Of a DNA stretch of 64,000 nucleotides, positions 8,962 through 18,158 are shown in pieces (positions within the stretch are counted from its first letter, which is position 1; every line of letters begins with the position of its first letter). The notes below the pieces were generated by a model. It was not told the origin of the DNA, ran no database searches, and saw only the letters and a program-made list of their open reading frames with translations. The DNA lies in the NCBI RefSeq assembly GCF_040096355.1, contig NZ_JBBMEX010000014.1:1-64000 (forward strand). Direction: 5' to 3'. The stretch is from Maccoyibacter intestinihominis (GTDB taxonomy: Bacteria; Bacillota; Clostridia; Lachnospirales; Lachnospiraceae). The position numbers and the translations under genes are program-made.

Positions 8962-9823
8962 GGATGATCTCCGACAGGTTCTTTTGGATTCCTGCCGCTA
9001 CTTCCGGTTTATTCATCGAATACACATGGATGTTATGGATTCCATTTGCGATCAAATCGATGATCTGATCGGTCGCATAAGCAATTCCTGCCTGCTGCAT
9101 CGCTTTTGGATTGTCCCCGAAGCAGTCCACCAGATTTCGGAATCTTTCCGGCATGTTCGTTCCCGCTAACGTACAGGCTGTCTTTACCTGTGACGCTCTT
9201 GTGATCGGCATGATTCCCGGTATGATCGGTACCGTGATCCCTTTTTCCCTGACCCGGTAGAGGAAATTATAATAGATGTTGTTGTCAAAAAACATCTGGG
9301 TTGTGAGGTAGTCACATCCCGCATCTACTTTTTTCTTTAGATATGTAATGTCTTCTTTTTTATTATGGGCATCTACATGCCCTTCCGGATAGCAGGCACC
9401 TCCTACGCAAAAATCTCCTCTTGCTTTGATATGCTCTACTAACTCGGATGCATAGTGAAAATCTGTAAACGGTTCTCCTTCAAAATCCTTTGGCCGGTCG
9501 CCCCGAAGTGCCAGTACATTTTCTATTCCTGCTTCTTTCATAGAATCCAGTGTATGGTCGATGTCTTCTTTCGTTGCTCCGACGCAGGTAAGATGGGAAA
9601 TTGCAGTGATCCCATACTGCTGCTGTATTGCCGATGCGATCTGTACTGTATTCGCTCTGGTGCTTCCGCCCGCACCGTAGGTAACACTCATATAACTTGG
9701 ATTTAACGCCGCAACATCCAATGCTGCTTTTTTCACGGCTTCGTAATTCGCCTCTGTTTTGGGTGGAAATACTTCAAATGACAATGTGATTTTATCTTTA
9801 CCAAGAATCTGGCTTAATTTCAT
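8954..9823 (-). CDS. metF: methylenetetrahydrofolate reductase
   Basis: The 289-residue flavoprotein reduces 5,10-methylene- to 5,10-methyl-tetrahydrofolate and so supplies the methyl donor for MetH. Visible family motifs are LSFEVFPPKTE near the N-terminus, SVTYGAGGS, HLTCVGAT and ALRGDRP. It is first in an operon with the activation protein and metH. GGAGG lies 9 bases before the ATG. The leader contains a hairpin abutting the ribosome site; no S-box or T-box riboswitch is visible. Confidence 0.95.
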   Translation of the reverse strand: MKLSQILGKDKITLSFEVFPPKTEANYEAVKKAALDVAALNPSYMSVTYGAGGSTRANTVQIASAIQQQYGITAISHLTCVGATKEDIDHTLDSMKEAGIENVLALRGDRPKDFEGEPFTDFHYASELVEHIKARGDFCVGGACYPEGHVDAHNKKEDITYLKKKVDAGCDYLTTQMFFDNNIYYNFLYRVREKGITVPIIPGIMPITRASQVKTACTLAGTNMPERFRNLVDCFGDNPKAMQQAGIAYATDQIIDLIANGIHNIHVYSMNKPEVAAGIQKNLSEIIHD

Positions 9824-9836
9824 GTGACTGCCTCCT

Positions 9837-9859
9837 TAGACATCTTAAGGATGTCTTTT
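9837..9859. promoter_or_regulatory. hairpin in the metF leader
   Basis: AGACATC and GATGTCT form a stem around a TTAAG loop. Read on the plus strand it is followed by a T-run, like a terminator against antisense transcription. Read on the minus strand it sits immediately before the AAGGAGG of metF, so it could affect translation initiation. Confidence 0.5.
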
Positions 9860-9873
9860 TTCTGATCATTAAA

Positions 9874-9902
9874 AGTGTACTATGATTTTGGAGGCAATTC
9901 AA
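9874..9902 (-). promoter_or_regulatory. metF operon promoter
   Basis: TTGAAT (9897-9902) and TACACT (9874-9879) are 17 bases apart on the minus strand and would give a leader of about 45 bases before metF. Confidence 0.5.
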
Positions 9903-9977
9903 GATTTGCTTTCATATGACATTTCTATATTGGGGTATAGGGAAAAGCTATAACAGACGTGTTTCCTAAGAAAATCC

Positions 9978-10006
9978 TTGAAAAACGCATATATCCGTAT
10001 TATACT
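9978..10006 (+). promoter_or_regulatory. sigma-A promoter of the chemoreceptor gene
   Basis: TTGAAA (9978-9983), a 17-base spacer and TATACT (10001-10006) precede the chemoreceptor start by about 35 bases. Confidence 0.7.
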
Positions 10007-10040
10007 TTTATATATACTTATGCAGAAAGGAGACGTGCGA

Positions 10041-12055
10041 ATGAAAAACGATCGACAAAATACGAAAATGTTAAAAGGTATAAAAGCTAAGCTGCTGAAA
10101 ATTCTACTTCCTTGTATCGCTATCGCTATTATATCCATTATTGTGATTTCTTATATGGCTTCTAAAAAGATCATTGTCCAAGAGGCAAAAATCTGTTAAG
10201 GGCAGAATCTAAAATGAATGCCAAAGAGTTAGAGACCTGGACCACCGGTATTCTTAATACGTTGGATATGTTACAAAACACTTTAGAAACCGTTCCAATG
10301 GATGAAGAAACCGAAAAAACTTATCTGGCTACGACTGTAAATATGAATCAGGATTTTCCAAACGGAGTCTACATCGGTGATGACCATGGGAAATATATTG
10401 ATATGTCCGGCTGGGTTCCGGATGCGGACTATGGGATCACAGAGCGCGACTGGTATAAAGAGGGATTAACCCATAAATCTTTTGCCTTTGGCACACCATA
10501 TCGCGATGCAGATACCGGCGAATTTATTGTAAGTGCCACAACGTTACTTAAAACCTCTAATGGTGCTAAAACGGTTGCTGCAGCAGATGTTTTTCTAAAT
10601 TATGCTTCTAAGATGGTATCCGATATCAAAGTTATGGATGATGGTTACGCATTTCTGGTTGATAAAAACAGCCATACCATTTTAGCACACAAAGACCAGA
10701 AATTAGTGGCACAAACAATCTCTTCTGACAGCAAAGATTCTTATGTGAAAGCGGTTGCTGATAAGATTGATAAAAAGAATGGAAAAGTTCAAAATGTTAC
10801 CGTTGGTAATACAGTCTATTATGTAGAGGTCGAACCGATCACAGGAACTGACTGGGTTCTGGTCTCTAATGTAAAAGAAAGTACTGTCCTTGAAGATTTA
10901 AAAGGTTTGCAGACCAGAATTATCCTTATTTTAGTCCTGGCAATGGTGATTATCGGATTTTTGATCGAACGAATTGTACACATTGTTGTTGAACCGATCA
11001 AAACCCTGACAAAGGATATCGGAAAGATTACTGACGGTGATTTTACGGTAAATGTACAGACCAAAGGCCAGGATGAAGTCGCTGCTATGGGAAATGGTAT
11101 GCAGAAATTTATTGGTACTATGCGAAATACGATCGGTACTATTTTTTCCATATCCGGACAATTGAATCAACAGGCTGAAAACAGCAGTTCCGTTTCCGAA
11201 ATATTATATCGCTCCGCGATAACTCAATCTACCTCTATGAAAGAGTTAAATTCCACTGTTGAGGAATTGGCAAACTCCGTAACAGAAGTAGCAGAAAATA
11301 CAACCTCTCTGGCGATGATCGTTTCTGAAACAGATCAGATCGGACATAACGCCAGTGAAAAGATGAATGATACCGTTGTAATTTCCGGCAAGGGACGGGA
11401 TGACATGGATAAGGTAAAACATGCCATGGAAACCGTTCAGGCCTCCGTTACCCAATTAGAAACCGCTGTCGGTCATGTCGGTGAATCGACGGAAGAGATT
11501 ACAAAATTTGTGGAAATTATCGGAGATATTGCCTCCCAGACGAACCTGCTTTCCTTAAATGCAGCCATTGAGGCAGCAAGAGCCGGTGAAGCCGGAAAAG
11601 GATTTGCTGTTGTTGCCGAAGAAATCCGCAACCTTGCCGAAACAAGTTCGCAGGCCGTGGACAAAATATCCTCTATTACGGCAGATATTAATACTCTCGT
11701 CAGCGATGCCGTGGACAAGACCCAGATAAGTGCCAAACACATCCATGACAGTGAGGAGCTGGTTTCTACCGCGCATCACACATTCCACGATATTTACCAG
11801 ACGATCGGAGAGACAAGCGAGCTGTTACAGGAAATGATTACGAATGTCAACAAAGTGGATGAAGTTGCAACCTCTGTAGCTGCTATTACAGAAGAACAAT
11901 CCGCCAGTGCCGAAGAAATCCTTGCAACCTCTGAAGGTCTTGCACAGGAAGCCTTAAGCGTAACCGACAACAGTGAAAATGTAGCACAAGCTGCACAGAA
12001 TGTAGCCACACAGGCTGAGAAACTCGCAAATGAAATGCATTATTTCAAAATTTAA
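10041..12055 (+). pseudogene. methyl-accepting chemotaxis protein, frameshifted
   Basis: The gene encodes a chemoreceptor of about 671 residues, split by one missing base. The first part starts at ATG 10041 behind AAAGGAG and covers a cytoplasmic lead and the first membrane helix, then stops at 10197-10199. The second frame resumes at once with the rest: a dCache-like sensor (WVPDADYGITERDWYKEG), a second helix, HAMP and the conserved signalling tip (AIEAARAGEAGKGFAVVA EEIR). Adding one A to the A5 run at 10187-10191 restores EAKNLLRAESKMNAKEL. It may be a real mutation, a phase-variable switch or a sequencing error. The second frame could also be translated alone from ATG 10214, giving a receptor without its first anchor. 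Confidence 0.85.
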
Positions 12056-12065
12056 TCCTGTTACA

Positions 12066-12106
12066 AAAGGGCAGAACCGTTTTCCGGTCTCTGCCCTTTA
12101 CTTTTT
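12066..12106 (+). terminator. terminator of the chemoreceptor gene
   Basis: An AAAGGGCAGA stem with a further ACCG/CGGT pairing (12066-12079 with 12085-12099, one bulge) is followed by ACTTTTTA on the plus strand. Confidence 0.85.
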
Positions 12107-12130
12107 ACCTGTATTTGATTCTAAAGTTAT

Positions 12131-12307
12131 TTATAACGGAAGAAGTTCATATTGCATTAACTCGTATTTCAGCTTACTTCCTTCCATGATTTCCGGTGGC
12201 AGTAATGCTCTTGCAACTAACTTTAAGTCATCCGATTCGATATCGGTACGTTTTAAATTTGCATAGTCTCCGTCAATGCTGACTACTTCATAAAACCATG
12301 TTTCCAT
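12131..12307 (-). CDS. small conserved-looking protein, 58 residues
   Basis: Reading the minus strand gives an intact 58-codon frame starting METWFYEVVSIDGDYANL and ending MQYELLPL. It starts at ATG 12307, 7 bases behind a strong GAGGAGGA site, and its stop lies before the chemoreceptor terminator. The composition (charged, hydrophobic alternation, PPEIMEGSKLKYE) looks coding. I do not recognise a characterised family and give no function. It is immediately downstream of the Rpn fragment, whose stop overlaps the ribosome-site region. Confidence 0.7.
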   Translation of the reverse strand: METWFYEVVSIDGDYANLKRTDIESDDLKLVARALLPPEIMEGSKLKYELMQYELLPL

Positions 12308-12322
12308 TGGTGCTCCTCCTCT

Positions 12323-12733
12323 TTATGAAATCTGATACTCTTTATATAACAGCTTGCGATATTCTTGATCCTGTGTAGCACGCAGCAGGTCTTGTGTTCT
12401 CCCGGCTTCTAAGAGTCTTTCGGTCAGAAGGGCAAACTGTTTTTCGCCTTCTTGGATGCCTTTCTCATATTCATCTTTCCGGACAACTTCAAAGACCGCC
12501 TCTTCATCATATTCAAAAATACTCATTTCCACCGCCTCTTTTCTGTTTTGAAGCAGAAACTCCCGCAGGATTCCTTCATTGATACATTCTGTCACTGCAC
12601 GGTCTACCGCTTCTTCTACTTTCATGCTCTTTGCATAGGTTCGTACTTTCTTTACATAGATGGCATATTCTTTTAAGGTCTGGCACTGCTCTAATAGTTT
12701 TTTGTTTTTTCCGAGGTTGATGTTTACGCCCAT
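12323..12733 (-). pseudogene. Rpn-family nuclease, C-terminal fragment
   Basis: The 136 residues match the C-terminal tail of Rpn/PD-(D/E)XK putative transposase-nucleases common in Lachnospiraceae: NINLGKNKKLLEQCQTLKEY, then AVDRAVTECINEGILREFL and a SIFEYDEE segment followed by a variable charged tail. The whole N-terminal nuclease half (roughly 150-200 residues with the PD-(D/E)XK site) is missing, and an in-frame stop lies just upstream. It is therefore a 5'-deleted relic and cannot be a nuclease, although the tail may still be translated. Confidence 0.75.
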
Positions 12734-12775
12734 TATAGCATGATAGATTTGCGGTTACAACCGGATTTATTTTGT

Positions 12776-13606
12776 TTATTTTTCAGGAAGTGCCGTTATG
12801 ATCAGATAAATGATCCCTAATACAACGATGGTTCCTACCATGAACGCCAGCATTTCTGCACTGCTTACAACATGTCCCCGAAATACCGGATTGCAGCCCA
12901 GCGAATCTGCAATGCCTGTCACTACATCGTCCGGAAATCCCTTGGATTTCATCTCTTCAAATACTCCGCGAAGCATATGGTTTTTAAGCATGGAGGTTCC
13001 ATAAGTGCTTGGAACATAGGACAATCCTTTCTGAAGTCCTTTGCCAAAATTAGAGATTGGCATATAGGCTCCACAGATGAATCCATATCCGGCACTGACG
13101 ATCGTTCCTACCGCCGACATCTGTCCCTGTGTTTTTAACGGATAACACACGATGCTCGAAAGCACACTGCCAAACAGTACAAGTACGATAACATCTAAGA
13201 TCAGATACAGGATATCCGATGTGTTCAGATACCACCCCATCTTACGGATATACCCCATACATAAAAGGAATGCTAACCCATTTACGATAAGCGAATTAAA
13301 AACTGTCGAGAAAAAGTACCCTAAATAGATAACCGGTTTTCCTGTCGGTGATACATTAAAATCTTTTCTTGCTCCATTCGCTTTATCCTGGATCATGGTC
13401 AGATTGACACAAAAGGTAACGGTAACGCAGCTCACTGCGAGTAATGCTGCCGCTAACTGTGCGGCTACGGTTCCGTTGATCAGTTTATCTGAAACGCTTA
13501 GAAACTCCGGCAAGGAGGACTGAAAGGAATCCTTGTATACATTTGAGAGAAATGTTCCATATAACACGATCAATATGACCGGTGTGATCAATGAGGAAAA
13601 AAACAT
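12776..13606 (-). pseudogene. ABC-2 type permease, 5'-truncated
   Basis: The 276 residues form most of an ABC-2 family exporter permease with about six hydrophobic segments (SSLITPVILIVLYGTFL near the start, later AALLAVSCVTVTFCVNL and FICGAYMP). Family members start some 20-30 residues earlier with a basic cytoplasmic stretch; here in-frame stops lie a few codons upstream of the first ATG and no good ribosome site is visible. No ATPase gene is adjacent. It is most likely a relic of a drug or polymer exporter operon, of which the DUF4097 gene may also be a remnant. Confidence 0.65.
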
Positions 13607-13635
13607 TTTTTTCCATTCTTATCATATGCCTTCTC

Positions 13636-14433
13636 CTATCTGATCATCAGATCTCCATTCGTGCTTTGTATGGTCAGATTGGTTTTTCCATCACCAAATA
13701 CATAGATGTTTCCGGTTTTTTTGTGGTCCAGATCTGTCTCCAAATCTCCGCCTGTTGTGGTGTATTTGATCTTAGCACCTTTTTCCGGTAAGGAAAGCTC
13801 TACATCTCCGCTTGCAGTCGTGATCGCTGCCTCTTGAACCTGCATATTGTCCAATGTAATATCTCCGGAACCGCTGCTGAGATCTCCTTCCTCTGCCACA
13901 AACTCTCCGATCTCTATATCACCCGACATGGTTGCCACTAATATTTGCTCCTGCTCTAAATGTTTTGCTTTCACATCCGCGGATGTACTGTGAATGGACA
14001 ACTGCATGTTTTTTGGCACTTCTATCTGCAAGTGCTTCTCCTTCGGTTTTACTTGAATGGTTGCTCCTGATGCGCAAAAACGGACTTCTAACTGACCGTC
14101 TTTGAGATAATAATGCATTTTTGCATCCTCTGTCAGATTTTTTCCACTCTCACGGATCTCAATAGAATCGCCCTCTGATTCCGTGATCTTTATCTCTCCG
14201 GAGCGCCAGTATACAGCTAACGTTTGTACTTCATCTGCATTACCTGAAAAATCTCCGGTTTGGTAAGATTCTGCATTTTCGTATGTTTCGCTGTGATATA
14301 AGTCCCAGTTTGCAAACGGTACTCCTTCCATGCTGCATCCTGTCAGACACAGCATCAGAAAAAGCAGGCTCAGAGCTGTGACTGCCCGTGATTTCTTTTT
14401 TCTTATGTATGATGTGTGGAATGTCTTTAACAT
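13636..14433 (-). CDS. DUF4097-type lipoprotein
   Basis: The 265-residue protein has a basic N-terminus, a hydrophobic stretch and a lipobox (LCLTGC, Cys at about residue 33), so it should be an outward-facing lipoprotein. The rest is a repeated beta-strand pattern with phrases such as TMSGDIEIGEF, SGSGDITLDN and TASGDVELSLP, characteristic of DUF4097 beta-helix proteins. A GGAGGG site precedes the start. These proteins often sit beside envelope-stress regulators or exporters; here the neighbour is a truncated ABC-2 permease. Function is unknown. Confidence 0.75.
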   Translation of the reverse strand: MLKTFHTSYIRKKKSRAVTALSLLFLMLCLTGCSMEGVPFANWDLYHSETYENAESYQTGDFSGNADEVQTLAVYWRSGEIKITESEGDSIEIRESGKNLTEDAKMHYYLKDGQLEVRFCASGATIQVKPKEKHLQIEVPKNMQLSIHSTSADVKAKHLEQEQILVATMSGDIEIGEFVAEEGDLSSGSGDITLDNMQVQEAAITTASGDVELSLPEKGAKIKYTTTGGDLETDLDHKKTGNIYVFGDGKTNLTIQSTNGDLMIR

Positions 14434-14460
14434 CGGTGTCCCTCCTCTATCCGTATTTGT

Positions 14461-14486
14461 CTGTATTATATGGTTTTATTATACAG
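14461..14486. promoter_or_regulatory. A/T-rich imperfect dyad upstream of the lipoprotein gene
   Basis: CTGTATTATA and TATTATACAG flank a 6-base centre; the outer six bases are exact reverse complements. It lies 28 bases before the DUF4097 lipoprotein start and contains TATAAT-like -10 sequences on the minus strand, so it may be an operator overlapping the promoter. Confidence 0.35.
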
Positions 14487-14559
14487 AATTTTGGAGAAAT
14501 CGGATAGAGGGTTTTTTGGGGGGAATGTGCTTATTTTGTAGGTGAACTCTGCAACTCCT

Positions 14560-15060
14560 TTACCAATCTTCCTCGTCATCATCCATTGCATCATCTACAC
14601 CATTTGCATAGTCACTGTCATTGTCATATCTGTTATCATCATAATCACCATCCATATAGATGTCATCATACCCCTCATCATAAGAATCGTATGTACTGAT
14701 TGTTGGGGAACTAGATGTTCCATATGTATTTTTTCTTGTATTATTGCTGTAAGATGAATCAGAATCACTGTTACGATCGTTGTTGATATTACTATATGTT
14801 TTTTTGGACGAGCCACTATCAGTGGAACTGTCCGTTGACGATTTGTCATCGGATGATGATTCGTCATCTGTAGAGGATTCCTCCCTATATAACTCGTGAT
14901 CATAACAGTAATCGCTATCAGGTTCCTGACGTCTGTAGCAACCTGTCTCGATACACCTTGGTCCACTGTCAAACATACTGGCGATCCACCCGGCAAAACA
15001 AAAAACTCCTATGATGATAAGCGCTGTTATAAAATTTTTACCTGCCGTATTCTTTTTCAT
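14560..15060 (-). CDS. membrane-anchored acidic Ser/Asp-rich protein
   Basis: A 166-residue protein: one N-terminal membrane helix (about residues 10-28), a small cysteine motif CIETGCYRR...DYCYDH that resembles a C-x4-C...C-x2-H zinc-ribbon-like knuckle, then a low-complexity tail rich in Ser, Asp, Asn, Gly and Tyr ending DDAMDDDEEDW. ATG 15060 with GGAAGG eight bases upstream is preferred over the GTG at 15069. Proteins with the same knuckle and disordered acidic tails occur widely in Firmicutes, but I know of no assigned function. Confidence 0.65.
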   Translation of the reverse strand: MKKNTAGKNFITALIIIGVFCFAGWIASMFDSGPRCIETGCYRRQEPDSDYCYDHELYREESSTDDESSSDDKSSTDSSTDSGSSKKTYSNINNDRNSDSDSSYSNNTRKNTYGTSSSPTISTYDSYDEGYDDIYMDGDYDDNRYDNDSDYANGVDDAMDDDEEDW

Positions 15061-15249
15061 ATAAAACACCTTCCTTTTTAAAATATTCTAAGTGTTGCAA
15101 TTTTTTTGAACTCACTATCTAATAGGACAGCTCCAATCCGAATTGTTTCATTTGCATGTTTATAATTGCGACGATAAAGTTTTGGCACTTTACACATTTC
15201 TAAATCAATCACGACGTAATTCATATATACCTGTAAAAACAAACCTGTC
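15061..15249. other. intergenic, left edge of AT-rich island
   Basis: No gene, tRNA or clear repeat is visible between the acidic protein start and the Fic terminator. Base composition becomes AT-rich here, so this stretch probably contains the left junction of the island extending to about 22.8 kb, but no attachment-site repeat could be identified by eye. Confidence 0.4.
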
Positions 15250-15300
15250 AATAAAATAGAGCCATCTAAAAAGCTATTGCTTTCTTAAGATGATTCTATT
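15250..15300 (-). terminator. terminator of the first fic gene
   Basis: AATAGA..CATCT (15255-15268) pairs with AAGATG..TCTATT (15287-15300); on the minus strand the stem is followed by TTTTATTG. Confidence 0.6.
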
Positions 15301-15356
15301 ATGCCAGATTACAAGTCCATAAATCTTCCCTTGCACTTCGAATGTTTGTTCTTAAT

Positions 15357-16403
15357 CTACATTAATCGCACATAATAAGTAGCTTTTCCAGAACCGCCTC
15401 TCATCAATTCTCCTTCTTTTACAAGCGTTCTTAATGAACCCTCTATAGAGCTAATACTAAGCGATGGACAAAGTTCTCTGATATCTTGTTTGGAGAACTT
15501 GCCAATTTTATTCTTAGTCGCTTTCCGCACCATTTCTAATGCTGGGAGCTTCTCCCCGATGATCTCAAAACGATCTTCAAAATCTTTATATGCTGCAAGT
15601 ATTGTTCCTAAAAGATACTTTATAAAAGGAACTACATCCTCCTCTCCTTCATGCCAGCCATTCTGAGCTTTCCCCAGCACTTCATAATATAAATCTTTAT
15701 TCTTAGCAATTTTAGCCTCAAGTGAAATATATTTTCCTACATAAAATCCACTTCTATATAGAAGAAGCGTTGTAAGCAATCTACTCATTCGTCCATTTCC
15801 ATCATTAAAGGGATGAATACAAAGAAAATCATATATAAATACAGGAATAGCAATCAGTGGTTCAACCTCAAGATTACCAATAACTCTATTGTATTCCTCA
15901 CAGATTTTTTCAAGTGCCTCTGGTGTTTCAAACGGAGCCATGGGAGTAAAAAACACCTCTGTGTGACCATCCGGATATGTTGCACTGATATAATTCTGCA
16001 CAGTTTTTGTTTGTCCGGCGATCGGATTATTCATATGACTGTAAAGTATCTTATGGAGCTGAAGAATATAATTCTTTGTTATGGGAATTGCATCAAAACT
16101 TTCATGGATAATATTTAATACGTCTCTATATCCCGCTATCTCTTCTTCGTCGCTGCTTTTAGGAGTCGTGCTCTCTTCGACTAACTGCTTTATTCTTGTA
16201 TTTGTTGTCACAATACCCTCAATCGCATTAGAACTTTCGGTACTCTGAATCTTAGCAATTTCTACAAGTTTCCCTAGTTCATCCGGTCTTTGTTTTAAAT
16301 ATAGTTCCTGCTTACCTGCATATTTATATATTGCAGCAATAAGACTTAGTACCTCAGAATCCCATTTTTGCTCTTTTATTTTACTATAATTGAAGTCTCT
16401 CAT
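15357..16403 (-). CDS. Fic-family adenylyltransferase with winged-helix tail
   Basis: This 348-residue protein carries an intact Fic active site, HPFNDGNGRM (His197), so it should transfer AMP (or a related nucleotide part) to a hydroxyl of a target protein. An inhibitory-helix motif SNAIEG (58-63, with Glu62) lies upstream of the Fic core, the class II arrangement that keeps the enzyme off. The N-terminal segment resembles the DUF4172-type lead of Fic proteins. Residues about 295-348 look like a winged helix (KFSKQDIRELCPSLSISSIE then a wing), suggesting DNA binding. Upstream lie repeated CCCTTAA/TTAAGG motifs, one touching the ribosome-site region, consistent with self-repression. Target unknown. 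Confidence 0.88.
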   Translation of the reverse strand: MRDFNYSKIKEQKWDSEVLSLIAAIYKYAGKQELYLKQRPDELGKLVEIAKIQSTESSNAIEGIVTTNTRIKQLVEESTTPKSSDEEEIAGYRDVLNIIHESFDAIPITKNYILQLHKILYSHMNNPIAGQTKTVQNYISATYPDGHTEVFFTPMAPFETPEALEKICEEYNRVIGNLEVEPLIAIPVFIYDFLCIHPFNDGNGRMSRLLTTLLLYRSGFYVGKYISLEAKIAKNKDLYYEVLGKAQNGWHEGEEDVVPFIKYLLGTILAAYKDFEDRFEIIGEKLPALEMVRKATKNKIGKFSKQDIRELCPSLSISSIEGSLRTLVKEGELMRGGSGKATYYVRLM

Positions 16404-16404
16404 T

Positions 16405-16503
16405 CCCTTAATTACGCTCCTTTCCCTTAAATATTACCATGTTTTAAGGAAAAATCAATTGTATTATGTGTATTTTCCCTTAAAAGTTGTATACATTTAA
16501 GGG
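16405..16503. promoter_or_regulatory. CCCTTAA operator array upstream of the first fic gene
   Basis: The motif CCCTTAA occurs at 16405-16411, 16424-16430 and 16477-16483, and its complement TTAAGG(G) at 16444-16449 and 16497-16503. The last four form two dyads with identical 13-base spacing (16424-16449 and 16477-16503). The array covers the fic promoter and ribosome site. Likely an operator, perhaps bound by the Fic protein's own winged helix. Confidence 0.65.
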
Positions 16504-16682
16504 TAACCAATTTAATCTTGCTTATTCAAGACTATTTCAATCTATCTTCCTTTTCTCTGGCGTTTCGATAAAATTAAAATGTTGCTTTTCTCTTAATCAT
16601 TTTTATCTCCTCATTTTCCTGCATTTACGGAAATTCAACTTCTATAAAAACCTTCTCCTCAGACAAAAACCCCATTCCTCAT
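16504..16682. other. intergenic stretch before the relaxase
   Basis: AT-rich sequence with no convincing gene or ribosome site; a small plus-strand frame across it has no coding character. It may contain the lost 5' end and origin of transfer of the relaxase, but no oriT hairpin is apparent. Confidence 0.35.
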
Positions 16683-18158
16683 TTGGTAAAATATGTGTCC
16701 TACACACCTTACCGTCTGCTTCAATTATTTCTGGAATTTTATCACGTACTAATTTGTTATCAATACATCACAAATCCGGATAAAACCAATGAAAAACTAT
16801 TAGTATCTTCTATCGGATGCACAGAAAAAAATGCTCCTGGAGTTTTCCAATTAGCACTCATGGGGAATAGTCAAAAAGCACTGGATGAACAAGTCATAAA
16901 AGCCTACCATTTCATTCAATCCTTCGCTCCTACTGATGAGGTAACACCAGAAGAAGCGCATCAAATTGGAATGGATTTTATGAAAAAAACATTTGATGAC
17001 CGATACGCTTTTCTCTGTTCCACACACGTTGGCAAAAACCATATTCACAACCATTTTGTTATGTGTTCTGCCTCACGTGATATATTAGGAAGAAAGTTAG
17101 ATGACAACTTATCCCTTCTTCTCTCACTGCGAAAAAACAATGATATTCTTTGCAAGGAACATGGCCTTTCTGTCATCGAAAAGGAAAAGGGGAAATCACA
17201 AACCTACAAAGAATGGCTTGCTGAAAAAGAAAATCCTACTGGTTCTAACAAGACAAAGATTCGAAAAATCATTGATAGGACTGTGATGGAGGCAAATGAT
17301 TTTGACCATTTTCTTTCTCTGATAAAAGCACAGGGAATTGAAACCGACACCGGCACATCCAAAAAATATGGTCCTGTTACCAAATACAAATTTCCGGAAG
17401 AAAAACATTTTCACCGGGGCTATTCCCTTGGTACTTTTTATGGGGATGAATCCATCAAGAAACGAATCGAAAGACACATTGCCTTTATGAAATCACAGGA
17501 AGAAAAAAAGCAGCTTAGAAAAGAACAGGCTGCTTTACGAAAAGCATTACTCTCTCCTGCAGAAAGGAAATTGGATAAATCAAAAGTGAAAATCAGATCT
17601 ATTCGTGAGCAGTCCTTTGACAACATTTCCAAAGATTCCATCGGGAAACTTCGCTGGACAAACAAGCAAAATGCTATGCGCTTTGAACAGATTTCCTTAG
17701 AGGTTAAAGAAAAATACGGAATTGCATATAGTGACATTAAAGGGCACATTTCTTCACTACGAGCAGACAACAATCGCTTATCCACACAGATTACAAAATC
17801 CAAAAAAGACTTAGAAGAACTGCGTTCTTTTGTCGAAAATTGCGTCGCTTATAAGCGGTATAAAATCCATTCCATCAATGAAGAAAAAGCCTCTGACAAG
17901 GAAAAATATTATGAAGCACACGACAGTCAGCTAGATGCTTTCCATGATGCAGTCTTTGCTCTAGAACGCCGAAACATTGATCTTGATTCCATCACCTACG
18001 AAGGTATCAAAATCATGCAGCAAAAAGTTACAGAAGCAGAAACTGAAATCAAACGGCAGGAAGATATCAAGCGACAAAATGAACGGGATTTAAAAGAACT
18101 TTCCGATTATCAAAAGGAAATTGACCTTTATTTTGGACGGATGAATGATGAGATTTAG
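16683..18158 (+). CDS. MobA/VirD2-like relaxase, probably 5'-damaged
   Basis: The frame of 491 codons encodes a MOBP-like relaxase that nicks the origin of transfer of a mobilizable element. The metal-binding signature HVGKNHIHNHFVM (about residues 120-132) is intact, and YITNPDKTNEKLL near residue 28 and the AYHFIQSF segment are typical. The C-terminal half is a long charged coiled coil. No ATG or ribosome site is found at the 5' end: the only starts are TTG 16683 or internal codons, and the first 27 residues are unlike the family, so the start region is probably mutated. There is no MobC-like or coupling partner nearby. Inference: remnant of a mobilizable element. Confidence 0.75.
   Translation: MVKYVSYTPYRLLQLFLEFYHVLICYQYITNPDKTNEKLLVSSIGCTEKNAPGVFQLALMGNSQKALDEQVIKAYHFIQSFAPTDEVTPEEAHQIGMDFMKKTFDDRYAFLCSTHVGKNHIHNHFVMCSASRDILGRKLDDNLSLLLSLRKNNDILCKEHGLSVIEKEKGKSQTYKEWLAEKENPTGSNKTKIRKIIDRTVMEANDFDHFLSLIKAQGIETDTGTSKKYGPVTKYKFPEEKHFHRGYSLGTFYGDESIKKRIERHIAFMKSQEEKKQLRKEQAALRKALLSPAERKLDKSKVKIRSIREQSFDNISKDSIGKLRWTNKQNAMRFEQISLEVKEKYGIAYSDIKGHISSLRADNNRLSTQITKSKKDLEELRSFVENCVAYKRYKIHSINEEKASDKEKYYEAHDSQLDAFHDAVFALERRNIDLDSITYEGIKIMQQKVTEAETEIKRQEDIKRQNERDLKELSDYQKEIDLYFGRMNDEI

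Noticed and set aside
9824..9978. Possible S-box (SAM) riboswitch or T-box before metF
   Set aside because: Leader is only about 45 bases with one simple hairpin; no kink-turn, no T-box core sequence.
16487..16783. Plus-strand frame of 98 codons before the relaxase
   Set aside because: No ribosome site, no coding character, and it overlaps the relaxase in another frame.
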